DNA of 64,000 nucleotides from Schistosoma haematobium (GCF_000699445.3 NC_067196.1:82760364-82824363), one strand, 5' to 3'; positions 11,765-22,239 are shown, numbered from the stretch's first letter. Notes: generated from the letters alone by a model not told the origin. A program made the numbers and translations.

Positions 11765-12265
11765 TGATCACTGAGTAGTGGTCAGTGTCACGTATGTTAA
11801 GTCTTTCTTAGTGCAGATCGGATTTTATCGACCAAGTTGAAATTTGACCACTAGTCTAGGTGACTGACTGCCTGCACTATGTGAAGATGTGATGCTGGTT
11901 GGAGGTAGTCTACAGGGAACGCAATGTCGACTTACCAAGACTAATGATAACATTGCAATTTGGTTGGTAGAATTAGATCTTCACTAAAAAGAACCTGACA
12001 TAAATGACATTGATCACTATCTAGTGATCAATCAATTGTAAACACATCTTAGTCTTACAGGAGGTTATTCGCGGCCCGGACAGCTCAGTGGTAACGTCTC
12101 TGACTGTGAAGCTGCGTGACAGGGGATCGGACCTGTCAGGGAGCATCAGTCCCCTCAATATTACAGGTACACCTTGCTGACGAATGCCAAGTAGCGTGAA
12201 ACCTCGGACCAAGGTTTCCTGTCTACTACATCTAACCACCATCCCATTTCTATGAACTTGTATAA
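11765..12265 (+). mobile_element. Class S3 short element with tRNA-like head and near-intact hammerhead
   Basis: It starts with the inverted pair 'TGATCACTGAGTAGTGGTCA' and shows internal rearrangement at 11900-12050, where a second, opposite copy of the head occurs. From 12074 it carries a tRNA-like segment (box-A-like GCTCAGTGGTAACG, box-B-like GGATCGGACC). The hammerhead at 12170-12215 has core CTGACGA, a paired stem II (ATGC/GCGT) and GAAA. However, the nucleotide before the cleavage C is A instead of U (GGAC in place of GGUC), which breaks the 15.1-16.1 pair and probably abolishes activity. The tail matches 21987-22017. Confidence 0.7.
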
Positions 12266-12409
12266 ATTCTCTTAGTAAACTTGTTAGCCTTAGTAAAGTT
12301 TGGAAAAAGGGTAATAAATTCAATTAAATGATCATTATAGAGGTATGGAGAGATTACTGGATGTTATTAATATTACCAGTGAACTGACTGAATTTAGATA
12401 TATACGTTG

Positions 12410-12605
12410 TTTGATTGCAGCTCACTGGTCTACAGGCTAAGAGTTTTTGTACGAAACCGAGTGTCTTAGACTCCATCTTCAATGTGATCGCGAATGAGCA
12501 CTGCTTAAGCGTCCCGCAATATGACCATGCATCTATCCAGCGTTTCCCAATTTTCAATCATTGTCTAAGAGTGGTTCTTGATACCAATAAAATTCAACGC
12601 TATTA
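12410..12605 (+). mobile_element. Class S1-type short element, decayed
   Basis: tRNA-like head (GCTCACTGGTCTACAGGCTAA...) followed by the decayed hammerhead region ('GAGCACTGCTTAAGCGTCCC') and the tail 'CCAGCGTTTCCCAATTTTCA' / 'GTTCTTGATACCAAT'. Core residues are lost. The tail differs from other S1 copies, so this may be a sister subfamily. Confidence 0.6.
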
Positions 12606-12609
12606 GATT

Positions 12610-13255
12610 TATCGTATTCTGCAGACACTGACATTCTTGATTTATTATGTTACTATATGAGTAAAATGGAACACCCACTCTTATGTACAAGTTGCTATGC
12701 TAATATTAATGTGAGTTAATTTATGTCGAACGAAGTATGAGATTGAGATATTTGAAAATCCATAACTGATGTTTGGATTTGAGATTTTTTTCAATTTCAT
12801 TAATGATAGCAATGTGATATTTTTCATTCAATCTATAGTTGTTTTCACTGAACATGAATATAAATAGAAATGTTCAAATTCAAATAGTTAACATTGGACA
12901 ACTTAACTAATTCGGATCTCTAAGATTAATCATTTTAAGTTAAATATTGTACTTGAATGAACAGAATATAAATTTTAGTCCCTCGAAGTCATATAAAATA
13001 ATATTGTACAGTTATTTATCTCTTTTAATTAATGCAATGATATAGATCAGATTGATTAATGCTACGAAGTTCACTTCTTCATTTATTAAGCATTTAAGTA
13101 TTAAATTATACTCTCTTTGAGTAGTAGATTTATTTTATTAGTGTTGTGAAAGGTATGTAAGCTTTTTATTTGTTGACATTTTAGTTACATTCACACTTTA
13201 ATCCCCTATTGAATGATATCTTCATTATGAAAAACTCTGTTTGATGACTTGCGAA
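12610..13255. other. No gene recognised
   Basis: AT-rich spacer, nothing recognised. Confidence 0.5.
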
Positions 13256-13261
13256 TTGATT

Positions 13262-13640
13262 CAGTTAAGTTTTTGATTGAGATCATGAACCGATTGATGT
13301 TGGACCACATTTGGAAACCTGGAAACACTGGACGGCCTTTTCGTCCTATTGTGGGACTCCTCGGCAGTGCGCATCCACGATCCCGCTCTCGGGATTTGAA
13401 AACAGGGCCTTCGGTCTTGCGCGCGGACGCTTAACCTACTGGACCACTGAGCCAGCCGGTATCCAATAGTGTTAGTGTCTAGCATCAACCAATTCACGAG
13501 ATTGCGCGACCAACTTCCATTGTACTAAGGTAGATACCTATCTCTACCCGACATGCATTAGCTCCACTGGTCACGGCTTCTCACTAGAACTTTGAGAATC
13601 CCCTCACGAAGCTAGTCACTAATGAGAACATGTTAATTAC
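13262..13640 (-). mobile_element. Class S1 short element, near full length
   Basis: Read on the minus strand, the companion segment (13640-13465, with 'GGTCGCGCAATCTCGTG') is followed by the tRNA-like head ('GGCTCAGTGGTCCAGTAGGTT'; box-B-like at 13390-13400), the hammerhead (13380-13325) and the tail ending 'CGGTTCATGATCTCAATCA'. The ribozyme core is CCGAGGA (U4 changed to C) and the GAAA box is followed by A instead of C, so it should be inactive. It lies directly beside a second S1 piece arranged as a palindrome. Confidence 0.75.
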
Positions 13641-13863
13641 TAGTACAGGGGTTGTGGAGATTATTAGGTTTTTGATTGAGATCATGAACCGATTGATGTT
13701 AGATCACCTTTGGAAACCTGGATCGTGGATGCGCACTGCTAAGGAGTCCCACAATAGGACGAAACGGTCGTCCAGTGCTTCCAGGTTTCCAAATGTGGTC
13801 TAACATCAATCGGTTCATGATCTCAATCAAAAATTTAATAATCTCCACAACCCCTATACTAGT
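13639..13863. repeat. Palindrome of S1 tails with a hammerhead segment as loop
   Basis: The left arm (13639-13721) and right arm (13781-13863) are inverted copies of about 83 bp of the S1 3' region, with few mismatches. The 59-bp loop (13722-13780) is the S1 hammerhead segment: GCACTG, core CTAAGGA, stem II GTCCCACAATAGGAC, GAAA, a short stem III ending GTC, then CAGTGC. Only one core residue is wrong (G5 to A). Transcribed from either strand it would fold into one long hairpin. Confidence 0.85.
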
Positions 13864-13869
13864 GATTCA

Positions 13870-14740
13870 GTTAAGTCTGATACGTTCTTATTCTAAAGTC
13901 AAATGAATAAATACTTAGAAGCATTTTTACACTTCTATTTTATGTTATTCCACTAACCATCTCTCAATGATATAGGGGTTTTTCATGTCCATGGATTTAA
14001 TCTCACCTTTGATGATATTTATACAACTTCGAAGAATATCATACTGAAATAACTCAATTACTCATTAATCTCCATTTTCAAATACTTTTTCAGCTGGTAC
14101 CAGTTCACAATGAAAATCCAACTTAAAATAACTTGATTTAAATGTTACGTTTGATTATCTATAGGGTTTTCCCTGTATCGTAATTTTATTTAAAGCTATC
14201 GTACTTAAGTAATTCAAAACAGCTGGGTTGTTTTTTACCGAAATTTTACTGAAACTAAATAATGTTGTGTTGCGCACGGGAAACGTTTTGAATATTTTTA
14301 GTGAAGTATAAAATTTCCGACTTAATAGAGAAACACTTTTAAGGTAGAAAATTGATTAGCTACATAAAAATGATTGGATTCTTTTCACTCAAGACACATT
14401 ACATTCACACTACTTTAAGCTTTTAACGGGTTAATCCTCCAGGGAATATAAGTAGTGAGTTAGTACGGATGAATGCTTGCAGTTCAATAAAGAAATTAGT
14501 ATGAATATTGAGGAAATTGGTTTCTATGGTAAGTAAACCACTATTTAACCAAAGTCTGCTACCGCTAGTAGTTTCTAGGATTATTCTAATTATTTTTCTT
14601 TATGCGAATGTAAAAGCTAGGCAGCACAAGTACTTTAGTTGTGATACAAATGAGCCACAATGATGAAGTCTAACAAGCTTAAAGTCTATATGACGCTTCT
14701 CGGCGATTATCTCCAAAAATTAATTATTCGAATACATTTT
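13870..14740. other. No gene recognised
   Basis: AT-rich spacer, nothing recognised. Confidence 0.5.
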
Positions 14741-14744
14741 ACAC

Positions 14745-15225
14745 TTCTCGTGAACGAACATAGGCTGTTCACCAGCACTCGCCGTCCAGCCCTGTCCTGG
14801 GAAATCATTTACAGTTGCTATGCCTCCTTTTGATGTCTGTTTCCAATTCCCTGCGTGTTGTTCGCCGGCCTTTCTTTTTTCTGTTTCCCTTTAGGATTCC
14901 AAGTTAGCACTTGCCTCGTGATGTAGTTTGATGACTTCCAAAATGTATGTCCTATCCACCTCCATTGTCTTTCCCTAATTTCATCTTCAGCTGGAAGCTG
15001 GTTTGTTATCTCTAACAGAAAGCTGTTGCTGATGTTATCCGGCCAATGGATTTTTAGTATCTTGCGTAGGCAAATATTTATAAATACTTGTGCCTTCTTT
15101 ATGATGATTGTAGTAGTCTTCCAAGTTTCAGCCCCGTACAGTAAAACTGACTGGGTTGACGTTCGTACTGAAGTTTTTAACCTTGATATTGGTTGACAGT
15201 TGTTTTGAGTTCCATATGTTCTTCA
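14745..15225 (-). mobile_element. 5'-truncated RTE-clade copy, decayed
   Basis: It aligns with the C-terminal end of RTE copy B (45440-45930): 'CACCAGCACTCGCCGTCCA', 'GGATTCCAAGTTAGCACTTG', 'ATCCGGCCAATGGATTTTTA', 'GTTTCAGCCCCGTACAGTAA' and 'GTTGTTTTGAGTTCCATATG'. It covers roughly the last 160 codons of the polyprotein on the minus strand with several frame changes. No clean GTAA tail or duplication is visible. Confidence 0.85.
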
Positions 15226-15724
15226 ACTATAGGACTGCGGTCGTTGTTTTGCAAATCATACGTAGCTAAATTGATTTGTGACCACTATGAACGATTTTAT
15301 ATCATTTGATTGTAGGTAGTTAATTGGATTCCTTGAACCTTGATTTTGTCTAGCGTGCCCCCATCATGAAATTAATACTTCCCTTAGAATTCGAATCCAT
15401 GTCACTGACTGCTAATGCATACACTATTACTAATCACCATACATTCAACCATGTTTACTGAGATTATAAGTTTTCTACATTAGTGATCATATTGTAAGAC
15501 GACTGAAACTGTGTAATCAACATTAGTTACTAGACGATACATAGCGATCACTGATTGGTCGATTCATCCAAGTGGTTCTTCTTGATTTCTTCCTCTACTA
15601 GAATCTAATTTGATGAAATTGTAATAACTAACCAAATTTTAATATTTTCTACTGTAGTTAACACTTTAAACGTTCACATCAACTCTTTAGTATATATCAT
15701 AAAAAAACAAAACTAAAGTAAATA

Positions 15725-15905
15725 GTTCACTTGGTATTGTTTGGCTTGTATCTTCCCATTGAGGTTTAAGACTGCAACTGATCAGTTTATTATTGGCATA
15801 TGTGCATATTGTGCGTATGCCTCGATATTGCCTTAATTCACACGAGTTCGAAATAGGACGAAACGCGCGTCCGGGATTCCACTGCCAGCCACTATCCATC
15901 ATTGC
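15725..15905 (+). mobile_element. Class S2 (Sm-alpha-like) element, internally deleted
   Basis: The 5' companion blocks ('TTCACTTGGTATTGTTTGG', 'TGCCTCGATATTGCCTTAAT') are followed directly by the second half of the hammerhead and tail: 'AATAGGACGAAACGCGCGTC' then 'GGGATTCCACTGCCAGCCAC'. The CUGANGA box and the central tRNA-like part are missing. The GAAA and GUC cleavage-site half is intact. Confidence 0.75.
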
Positions 15906-15909
15906 TTAC

Positions 15910-16330
15910 ATAAAGTAAATAGTTTTTTCTTTCAATTGATCTAAGAAAATAGAACAGAAATGTTTAGTAAATCTGTTTTTTTAAAAAAAGGATTCTAATT
16001 AAACTTGGTTACAATACATTAAACCGAAACAGAGAATCATACACACAATTATTTATCCATATTGACAGTGAATCGTAATAAAACTGTGAATTGAAACGTG
16101 ATTAGTTTATAGGCAAAGATTAGTTTATTATAATAAATTAATTATTAAAAAAATAGTAGTATTATTTGGCTTGTAAAATATACCGTCATAATACATTTGT
16201 CAGTTGTCAGTTATTTTGTCTTTTTTCATAAAAAAAACATACAGCATAAGATTATACTATTGTAGTGGAAAAATTACTAATCAATTTTTTTTCAATATTC
16301 TATACAAACTGACTAGTTGTCATGTAATTT
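15910..16330. other. No gene recognised
   Basis: AT-rich spacer, nothing recognised. Confidence 0.5.
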
Positions 16331-16334
16331 AATA

Positions 16335-16675
16335 AATCATTAGATGGTGGTTGGAGGTAGTTAACAGGAGACCCTGGACCCAGATTTCGTACTACTTGGC
16401 ACTCGTCAACAAGGTGTACATGTAACCTTGAGGGGACTGGTGTTCCCTGACGGATTCGATTATGTGTCACCCAGCTTCACAATCAAAGGCATTACCATTA
16501 GGCTAGGTTTCTTGTTGACTGCCTCCAACTACCATCTAATCTCAACATAGTACACGTAATGTCGAGTCACCTAGACTATTGGTCACATTGCAACTTGGTT
16601 GATAGCATTCGATCTGCATTAAGAGGGACTCGACACACATGACATTGATCACCACCAAGTGATCAATCAATTGTG
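16335..16675 (-). mobile_element. Class S3 short element with mutated hammerhead
   Basis: On the minus strand it includes the 'TGATCACTTGGTGGTGATCA' terminal inverted pair, a tRNA-like segment, the hammerhead (about 16437-16370) and the tail. The outer blocks 'GATGGTGGTTGGAGG' and 'CCTCCAACTACCATCTAATC' form an inverted repeat round the tRNA-like and ribozyme part. The core reads TTGACGA, so the essential C3 has become U; stem II GTGC/GTAC and GAAA remain. Confidence 0.75.
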
Positions 16676-16679
16676 AATA

Positions 16680-18685
16680 AATCATTACTTAGTAATGAAT
16701 TACAATTTTAAACAAATATCTTTTTATTATTGTTGGAATGTAAAGATATTTTAAATGTTATTTCATTGTTACTATTATTGTTTCCAACACTATCAATCGA
16801 TTAATTTTGGTATATTTGTATAGTTTATTCATTTACACACAATTCAAGTCTCATTCACTCATTATTGTACTATTGTTTAACCAAAACATGTCTAAAATGA
16901 TGAGTCCGATTATCTTATTCTTTTTTTATTGTTTTCTACTTGATATGTACATATACATTACTCTTTTCTATAAAAAATAATGTAAAGTACTCCATAGAGA
17001 ATTCCATAACTAAATTTAGGGATCAGTGAAATGATGTACATGTTGACCAATAATAATTGTCGCAGTGAAAAACGATAGGTCTGAATTATAAACTATTGCA
17101 CAATACTATTTTCCTACAGATGTATTATCTATGACGACGACATTGGTCAAAGAATCACTAAATTCAGTCACTACAAAACAAACACTTTCTCTTCGTTTGA
17201 AGTATATGCTCAAGATTCACAAAAAATGGAGTCCCGGATATTGTTGACTTATCACACTCAATAAACCATGTGAATAACTGATCGGATTTCAATTACACTA
17301 AATAATGGTTATTCTGATTTGAACCGACTGTATAATATTGCACTCACTTCTCATCAAAATTAACAGACACATTATTGGACTGCTCCAGTCTAAAAAAAAA
17401 GCCTTCATTTAGTTCTGTTTGTCTTTTACTGGTTCTGCAGCAACTTTTAATCCAGGATTCTATCTTTAACTTATAAGTAAAAATAAATGAAGTTACCAAG
17501 CTTACTGGACTTGTGAAACTTTGCTTTTGTTCATTAGTTTAACATATAACTAGTCTATTAAAACAAAGTGAACAGATTATAATAAAAGAACAAATTAAAA
17601 CAGTATCCTTGTACTTAAAAACATACTCGTTTATTATAACCTTAGAAGTAAAGGAGTAAAAGCTATTAGCTAATAACGGGATAATTATTTGAATATTGAT
17701 AGCTCATCGTAGATTTGTGATAAATGATGTGCTCATACCAATAACAACTTTTATTTCATGTCTAAACAACTTATTAGTATATAGTCACTTAATCTCATTT
17801 ATTTATACCAAGGCTATGGTCAAGGAATGCTATCTGAATTAAAAATCCTCTTCACAACTAATTATCAATGACGTTTTAATAAAAAACGCTTTATGAAATC
17901 ACGACCCTCGTATTACTATCATAATTTTACTCGAGCAAAGAATTTCTATTCCTTTTATTGTAAAGATAACATTGTCTATTATTGTGTATTAGAAGTACTC
18001 ATGGAACATGATGTATTAACTATTGAAGAATAATGATTGTAGAAGCATCAAGCACTTTACTACACTGGATGTGCATAGAAACATTTATTCAATGACTGAT
18101 CGCATAGTAGTAACCAATCATCAACAGTCTAATCCTTACTTTTCATAGATATTGGTCAATCTATTCCCAATATGATTGCTCCTCTAAATATCAGAATGCA
18201 ACATAACTGTTATAAATTAGTTGAAATCAGCCGACGGGAAGTCTTAGACATCAGCTTCCTAATAAATGACATTTTTTGTAAGGTGTAACTCCAGTTTTGA
18301 TGTGACTGTGATTACTTATCTTATTTTAATCACTGTTGTCACTAAGCATACTCAATTTTTATCGTTGTTAGTGTAAAAAATATACAACGTTACTTATAGC
18401 TTAACTAATAAATCATACATGTGATAATGTGAAATAAAAACTTCATTTCCAAAACTTTTTCATACGGATTATCAATCAGTTCAATAAATCACTAAGTATT
18501 CATACAATAAAATCAGTAAAACAAAATATTCTTTTGACTTACATAATTCAAAGAAAACTAAAAGTAATTAAGATTGTATGTACTTTTGATAATATCATCA
18601 TAAGGTTAATCAACATACATTGTGTAATTCGAATCATCTAGCAATAAATTAAACTCATACATCACATAAGGAAACTGAAATTAAA
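16680..18685. other. No gene recognised
   Basis: Two kilobases of AT-rich DNA with frequent stops in all frames. No RNA gene, exon-like block or dispersed repeat recognised. Confidence 0.55.
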
Positions 18686-18689
18686 TTCA

Positions 18690-19055
18690 CTTGGTATTAT
18701 TTACTTGACTCTTCCCATTGATGCTTGGGACTGCGATTGGTCACTCTCATATCGGCATACTGTGCATGTTTCCTCGATATTGCCTTAATTCAAAAGCATT
18801 TTAAGCAATGATGGATAGTGGCTAGCAGTGGAATCCAGGACACGCGTTTCGTCCTATTTGAGACTCATCTGCTGGATGTACCTGCATCTCAGGTTTGATG
18901 TTCACTCTGGGACGACGGTGTTTGAAGCGAACGGTACTGATTTTGAATCCAGGAGTGAACATTAAATCTGAGATGCAGGTACATACGGCTGACAAGTCCA
19001 AAACTGGACGGAACGCGCATCCTAGATTCCACTGCTAGCCACTATCCATCATTGG
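18690..19055. mobile_element. Class S2 (Sm-alpha-like) fold-back element with a hammerhead in each arm
   Basis: A head (18690-18800, 'TTCACTTGGTATTATTTACT', 'CTCGATATTGCCTTAATTCA') is followed by two inverted arms of about 102 bp (18806-18908 and 18953-19054) round a 44-bp tRNA-like loop (GCGTTTGAAGC-type block and a box-B-like 'GATTTTGAATCC'). Each arm holds a hammerhead segment. The minus-strand one (about 18890-18835) has core CAGATGA with GAAA and a GTC cleavage site. The plus-strand one (about 18980-19030) has CTGACAA and GGAA. Both carry a core mutation. Sm-alpha hammerheads are established for schistosomes; the fold-back form is seen directly here. Confidence 0.8.
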
Positions 19056-19189
19056 AAACTAAAATTGTCCATATCTTTTTGTGATTAACATGTTATCACG
19101 GATGAAACTTGGACAAATGACAATGAGTTTTAACAGTAGTTTCTGTGGATCAATTCATATATCACCCGTATTTTCGGTTCAGACCATAT

Positions 19190-19440
19190 GTGGATCAATG
19201 CTAGACCAACTTTGAAAAGCTGGAAGAACTGGACGGCCGTTTCGTCCTAATATGAGACTCCTCAGCATTGCGCATCCACTATTCCGCTCTCGAGATCCAA
19301 CAGCATTAGTGTCTAACTTAAACTAATCCACGAGATTGCTCGACCGTCATCCATTATCTTCAGTGAGTAACTGCCTTACATCAGACCACTGTTCGCGGCT
19401 TTTCACTAAAACTCCATCTTGAAGCTAGTCACTGGTGAGC
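19190..19440 (-). mobile_element. Class S1 short element carrying a hammerhead with intact core
   Basis: On the minus strand the companion segment (19440-19310) is followed by the ribozyme region and the S1 tail (19230-19190). The tRNA-like head has been deleted: the box-B region near 19295 joins directly to the companion block. It stands head-to-head with the plus-strand S1 copy that starts at 19441. Confidence 0.7.
19220..19271 (-). ncRNA. Hammerhead ribozyme, core intact, weak stem I
   Basis: Reading the minus strand, core CUGAGGA is at 19265-19259. Stem II follows (GUCU / AGGAC with one G-U, 19258-19244), then GAAA (19243-19240) and a short stem III ACG-GC-CGU. The cleavage triplet GUC ends at 19232. 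All invariant residues are present. Stem I (GCAAUG against CAGUUC) has two mismatches compared with the GCACUG/CAGUGC pairing implied by sister copies, so activity is doubtful. Confidence 0.55.
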
Positions 19441-19640
19441 ACATGATGTCGGCCTAGTGGTCTAGGGCATAGGCGTTTGTGCGCGAGGCCAAACGTACTA
19501 GGTTTGAATCTCACGTGCGAGATCGTGGGTGTGCACTGATGAGGAATCTCGTGCTGGGACGAAACAGCCGTCCAATTCTTCCAGTGATGGTTTAACATTG
19601 ATCCATTCGTGATCTCAATCAAAACTCAACAATCTCCACA
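19441..19640 (+). mobile_element. Class S1 short element
   Basis: tRNA-like head (GATGTCGGCCTAGTGGTCTA, box-B-like 'GGTTTGAATCTC'), then the hammerhead region at 19540-19590 with the core shifted (ACTGATGAGGAATC) and GAAAC retained, then the tail 'GATCTCAATCAAAA' / 'CTCCACAACTC'. The ribozyme is disabled because CUGANGA and stem II are no longer in register. Confidence 0.7.
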
Positions 19641-19644
19641 ACTC

Positions 19645-20380
19645 AAAGATGATAACCGTATTATCATCATTCTGATGAAACTGAGGTCGTTTTTTCTTCA
19701 TGTAATTGCAAAATTAAACAAAGCGGGAACAATGATGTTCACAGAGTGCAATCAAGCCAATGCATTCCATTCATCTCTTTTCAGTCATATACAAGCTAAA
19801 AAGTTTAATTGTTTAAATATGTTAGTATATTTAGGATTTTAATAAATAAACTGTTAACAATTGAATAACAAGCTATTTAGATGACAAATTTTATAATCAG
19901 TTTAAAATTAAACATTTGAAGAGCCCTTGGTCATTAGAAGGTCTAAACATAATATTTGTATTCAAAGAAATCAATAGTTTTCCTTCAATTATCTTGGTGA
20001 AAGAAACCAACTGTTTGCATGACTTATTTTTCAGTGTTTCAGTCTTTATTTAATTGTGATTACAATTTAGTGTGTTCAGCTTTCTCTTTTTAATATATTC
20101 TTTAAAAAATCTCCATTAAACCCCATAGAATGTAAAGGAATCTTTTTATAAAACAAATAGTTCCATAGTTGATCTTAACCAAGATATTTCTTCTGAACTG
20201 GTATAAAATCTAATTTATTTTTTAATGTTTTAAATCGATGTTTTTTAAGCACCAGTTACATCATTTTGTGAACGTAACAGTATAAACAATAATCAGAGTA
20301 AAAATCAAATAATGCGAGTTAACAGTGGTTTTTTTATATTCAAAATAACCTATAAAGTGTCTTTCAGATACACTTTATGT
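19645..20380. other. No gene recognised
   Basis: AT-rich spacer. A 77-codon open frame (19609-19842) begins inside the S1 tail and has no recognisable motif. Confidence 0.5.
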
Positions 20381-20384
20381 GTAG

Positions 20385-20470
20385 CTTGCAGTAGAACCCA
20401 AGATATGAGTTTGGTCCTACTTGGGACTCATCAACTGAATATATCACTATCGAACTGTATCTGTTTTCAT
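20385..20470 (-). mobile_element. Class S2 hammerhead-region scrap
   Basis: On the minus strand: 'GTTGATGAGTCCCAAGTAGG' followed by ACCAAAC and 'GGGTTCTACTGCAAGC'. It matches the S2 ribozyme and tail with core changes (C3 to U, GAAA to CAAA). Confidence 0.6.
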
Positions 20471-20544
20471 GGAGGATCAAACTCAGTGTCTTTCACTTCA
20501 AACTCCCATTATATTATTCACTGGGTTGCCGGGTTCAAATAGTC

Positions 20545-21350
20545 AAGTTTTCATTCTTTTCATGTTTTCTTTAATATAATGTGAAACATATTTAAGCACT
20601 GGCAAGACTATAATTTATGGACGATATTTGAACAACGTTAAAATGACCTTGGGATGTTCACCTACTTAATTGGGTTAAATCAGGGTCATAGATTTTGGTG
20701 AAAAATGACGATTAAGATTTAAAGTCGATGGTTCGAGTTAGGAATTACATTTAATTTTTCCATCACGTACTGATATTAGCTATAGTGCCAAAATGATATT
20801 TAACTAAATGAATGAATGAATTTCCCGCCAAAATGCAAGATCTGTTATCTTAAATCTGATTGGTTCGTCCATAAATTATAATCTAGCCGAAATCGATTTT
20901 AATTTTTAACATAGTTTGTTACTGTCTTTACTTGAATCGAAATTAAAGCAACCAAATTCTGGGTTCTAATGAGTATAAACTTTTTTTTAAAAATTATTTA
21001 CAAGATATTTGTTGCATTATTAATTAGTAATTTATCTGCTACATAAGGATTGAATAATTAACTATAAACCTGAAATTCTTCAATGACAGAAGTTTATATC
21101 ATTCAATGCCAGTTTTTCTTCACCTATGAAACATGTTAAAAATAAGAATTTCCAAATAAATTTAAATCGATCAATATAAAAGTCTCATTGAACATAATTG
21201 ATTACATCATAAATTTAGAAGATTACTTCTTCTTCTTCCAATAAATGAATACTATTGAAACTTGTTAGTTTTAAATTCTTTATTGTGTCATTCGTTACTT
21301 TATTCAGAGATCTTAATAGACTTTTGAAAGTTTAAACAACTATTATTTTC
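20545..21350. other. No gene recognised
   Basis: AT-rich spacer; nothing recognised. Confidence 0.5.
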
Positions 21351-21354
21351 GAAG

Positions 21355-21440
21355 ATGGATAATGGTTAGCAGTGGAATCCAGGACGCGCGTTTCGTTCTG
21401 TTTTGGACTCATCGGCTTGATGTACTTGCATCTATTCTTT
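21355..21440 (-). mobile_element. Class S2 hammerhead-region scrap
   Basis: On the minus strand: CCGATGA core (U4 to C), a weak stem II, GAACGAAACGCGCGTC with cleavage site, then 'CTGGATTCCACTGCTAACC'. Only the 3' ribozyme portion of the element remains. Confidence 0.65.
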
Positions 21441-21774
21441 TCTCTTTGTTTTCCAATATTTCTATGGGTGTCTGTGTGATATTCTAAATTTTGATGATTT
21501 GTTCGACTTCAGATAAAGTTGTTTTGTTTTTGTTTGTTTTTCTCTAATGTAAAATCATTCCATGTTATATCGATCTACTAATTTATGTTTTAAAGACAAG
21601 AGAAATCTCGAAACATAGTTCAGTTGTTACGAGCCTTGAATTAAAATTTCAATGATAAAATTAAACGAAATAGCAATTCTGATTATGGATCTTAAACTTT
21701 CACTTAACATATTAGCTAATCCAAGTTAACATTCTGTACAAGTCATATCCATATTAACAATTTTATTCTCACAA

Positions 21775-22017
21775 TTGATTGATCACTGGGTGGCGATCAA
21801 TGTCATGCGTGCCTAGTCCTTGTTAGTGCAGATCAAATGCTATCGATCATGTTACACTGTGGACACCAGTCTAGGTGACTCGACACTGCGGGCACTATAT
21901 ATTGAGATTAGATGGTGGTTGGAGATAGTCGACAGGTACACCTTGCTGACGAGTGCCAAGTAGCACGAAACCCGGGTCCAGGGTTTCCTGTCGACTACCT
22001 CCAACCACCATCTAATC
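21775..22017 (+). mobile_element. Class S3 short element ending in a ribozyme-tipped hairpin
   Basis: It starts with the inverted pair 'TGATCACTGGGTGGCGATCA', runs through 'GTGCAGATCAAATGCTATCG' and 'CTAGGTGACTCGACA', and ends in a long hairpin. That hairpin has 31-bp arms, 21906-21936 and 21987-22017, differing at one position, with an intact hammerhead between them. The tRNA-like part present in the 11765 copy is absent here: the head joins directly to the ribozyme. Confidence 0.85.
21938..21986 (+). ncRNA. Hammerhead ribozyme, all core residues intact
   Basis: Stem I 5' strand ACACCUUG (21938-21945) is followed by core CUGACGA (21946-21952), stem II GUGC (21953-21956), a six-base loop and GCAC (21963-21966). 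Then come GAAA (21967-21970), a minimal stem III ACC-CG-GGU and cleavage triplet GUC (21976-21978), with cleavage expected after C21978. The stem I 3' strand is CAGGGUUU (21979-21986); six inner pairs form (one G-U). An internal loop then separates this from the 31-bp outer arms, which extend stem I. Very short stem III is typical of retroelement-linked type I hammerheads, which often act best as dimers or in long-stem contexts. Confidence 0.85.
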
Positions 22018-22044
22018 ACAATTTTATTCTATTTTGTTTGATAA

Positions 22045-22235
22045 TCATTAATTCACATGCTTTAACTTTAAACTATGTACTTTACTCTTAACCTGTCCAT
22101 TTTTCGGATTATTAATTTGGATCATTTAATTGTAGAACCTGAAGAGAACTTTTAGAAAAGAATATTCTTCATTCAATATATTAGTCTCTTAACTACGATC
22201 AGGATCTTTAAACGATTGAAATAACAATGAACAAA
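22045..22235 (+). repeat. PLE 5'-region repeat (P), copy 1
   Basis: It shares ordered blocks with 44440-44620: 'ATTCACATGCTTTAAC', 'TTTTCGGATTATTAATTTGG', 'AATTGTAGAACCTGAAGAGA' and 'GATCTTTAAACGATT'. In the 44440 copy this block runs straight into an open frame starting ATGACG, suggesting it is the 5' untranslated region of the PLE. Confidence 0.6.
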
Positions 22236-22239
22236 GTTG

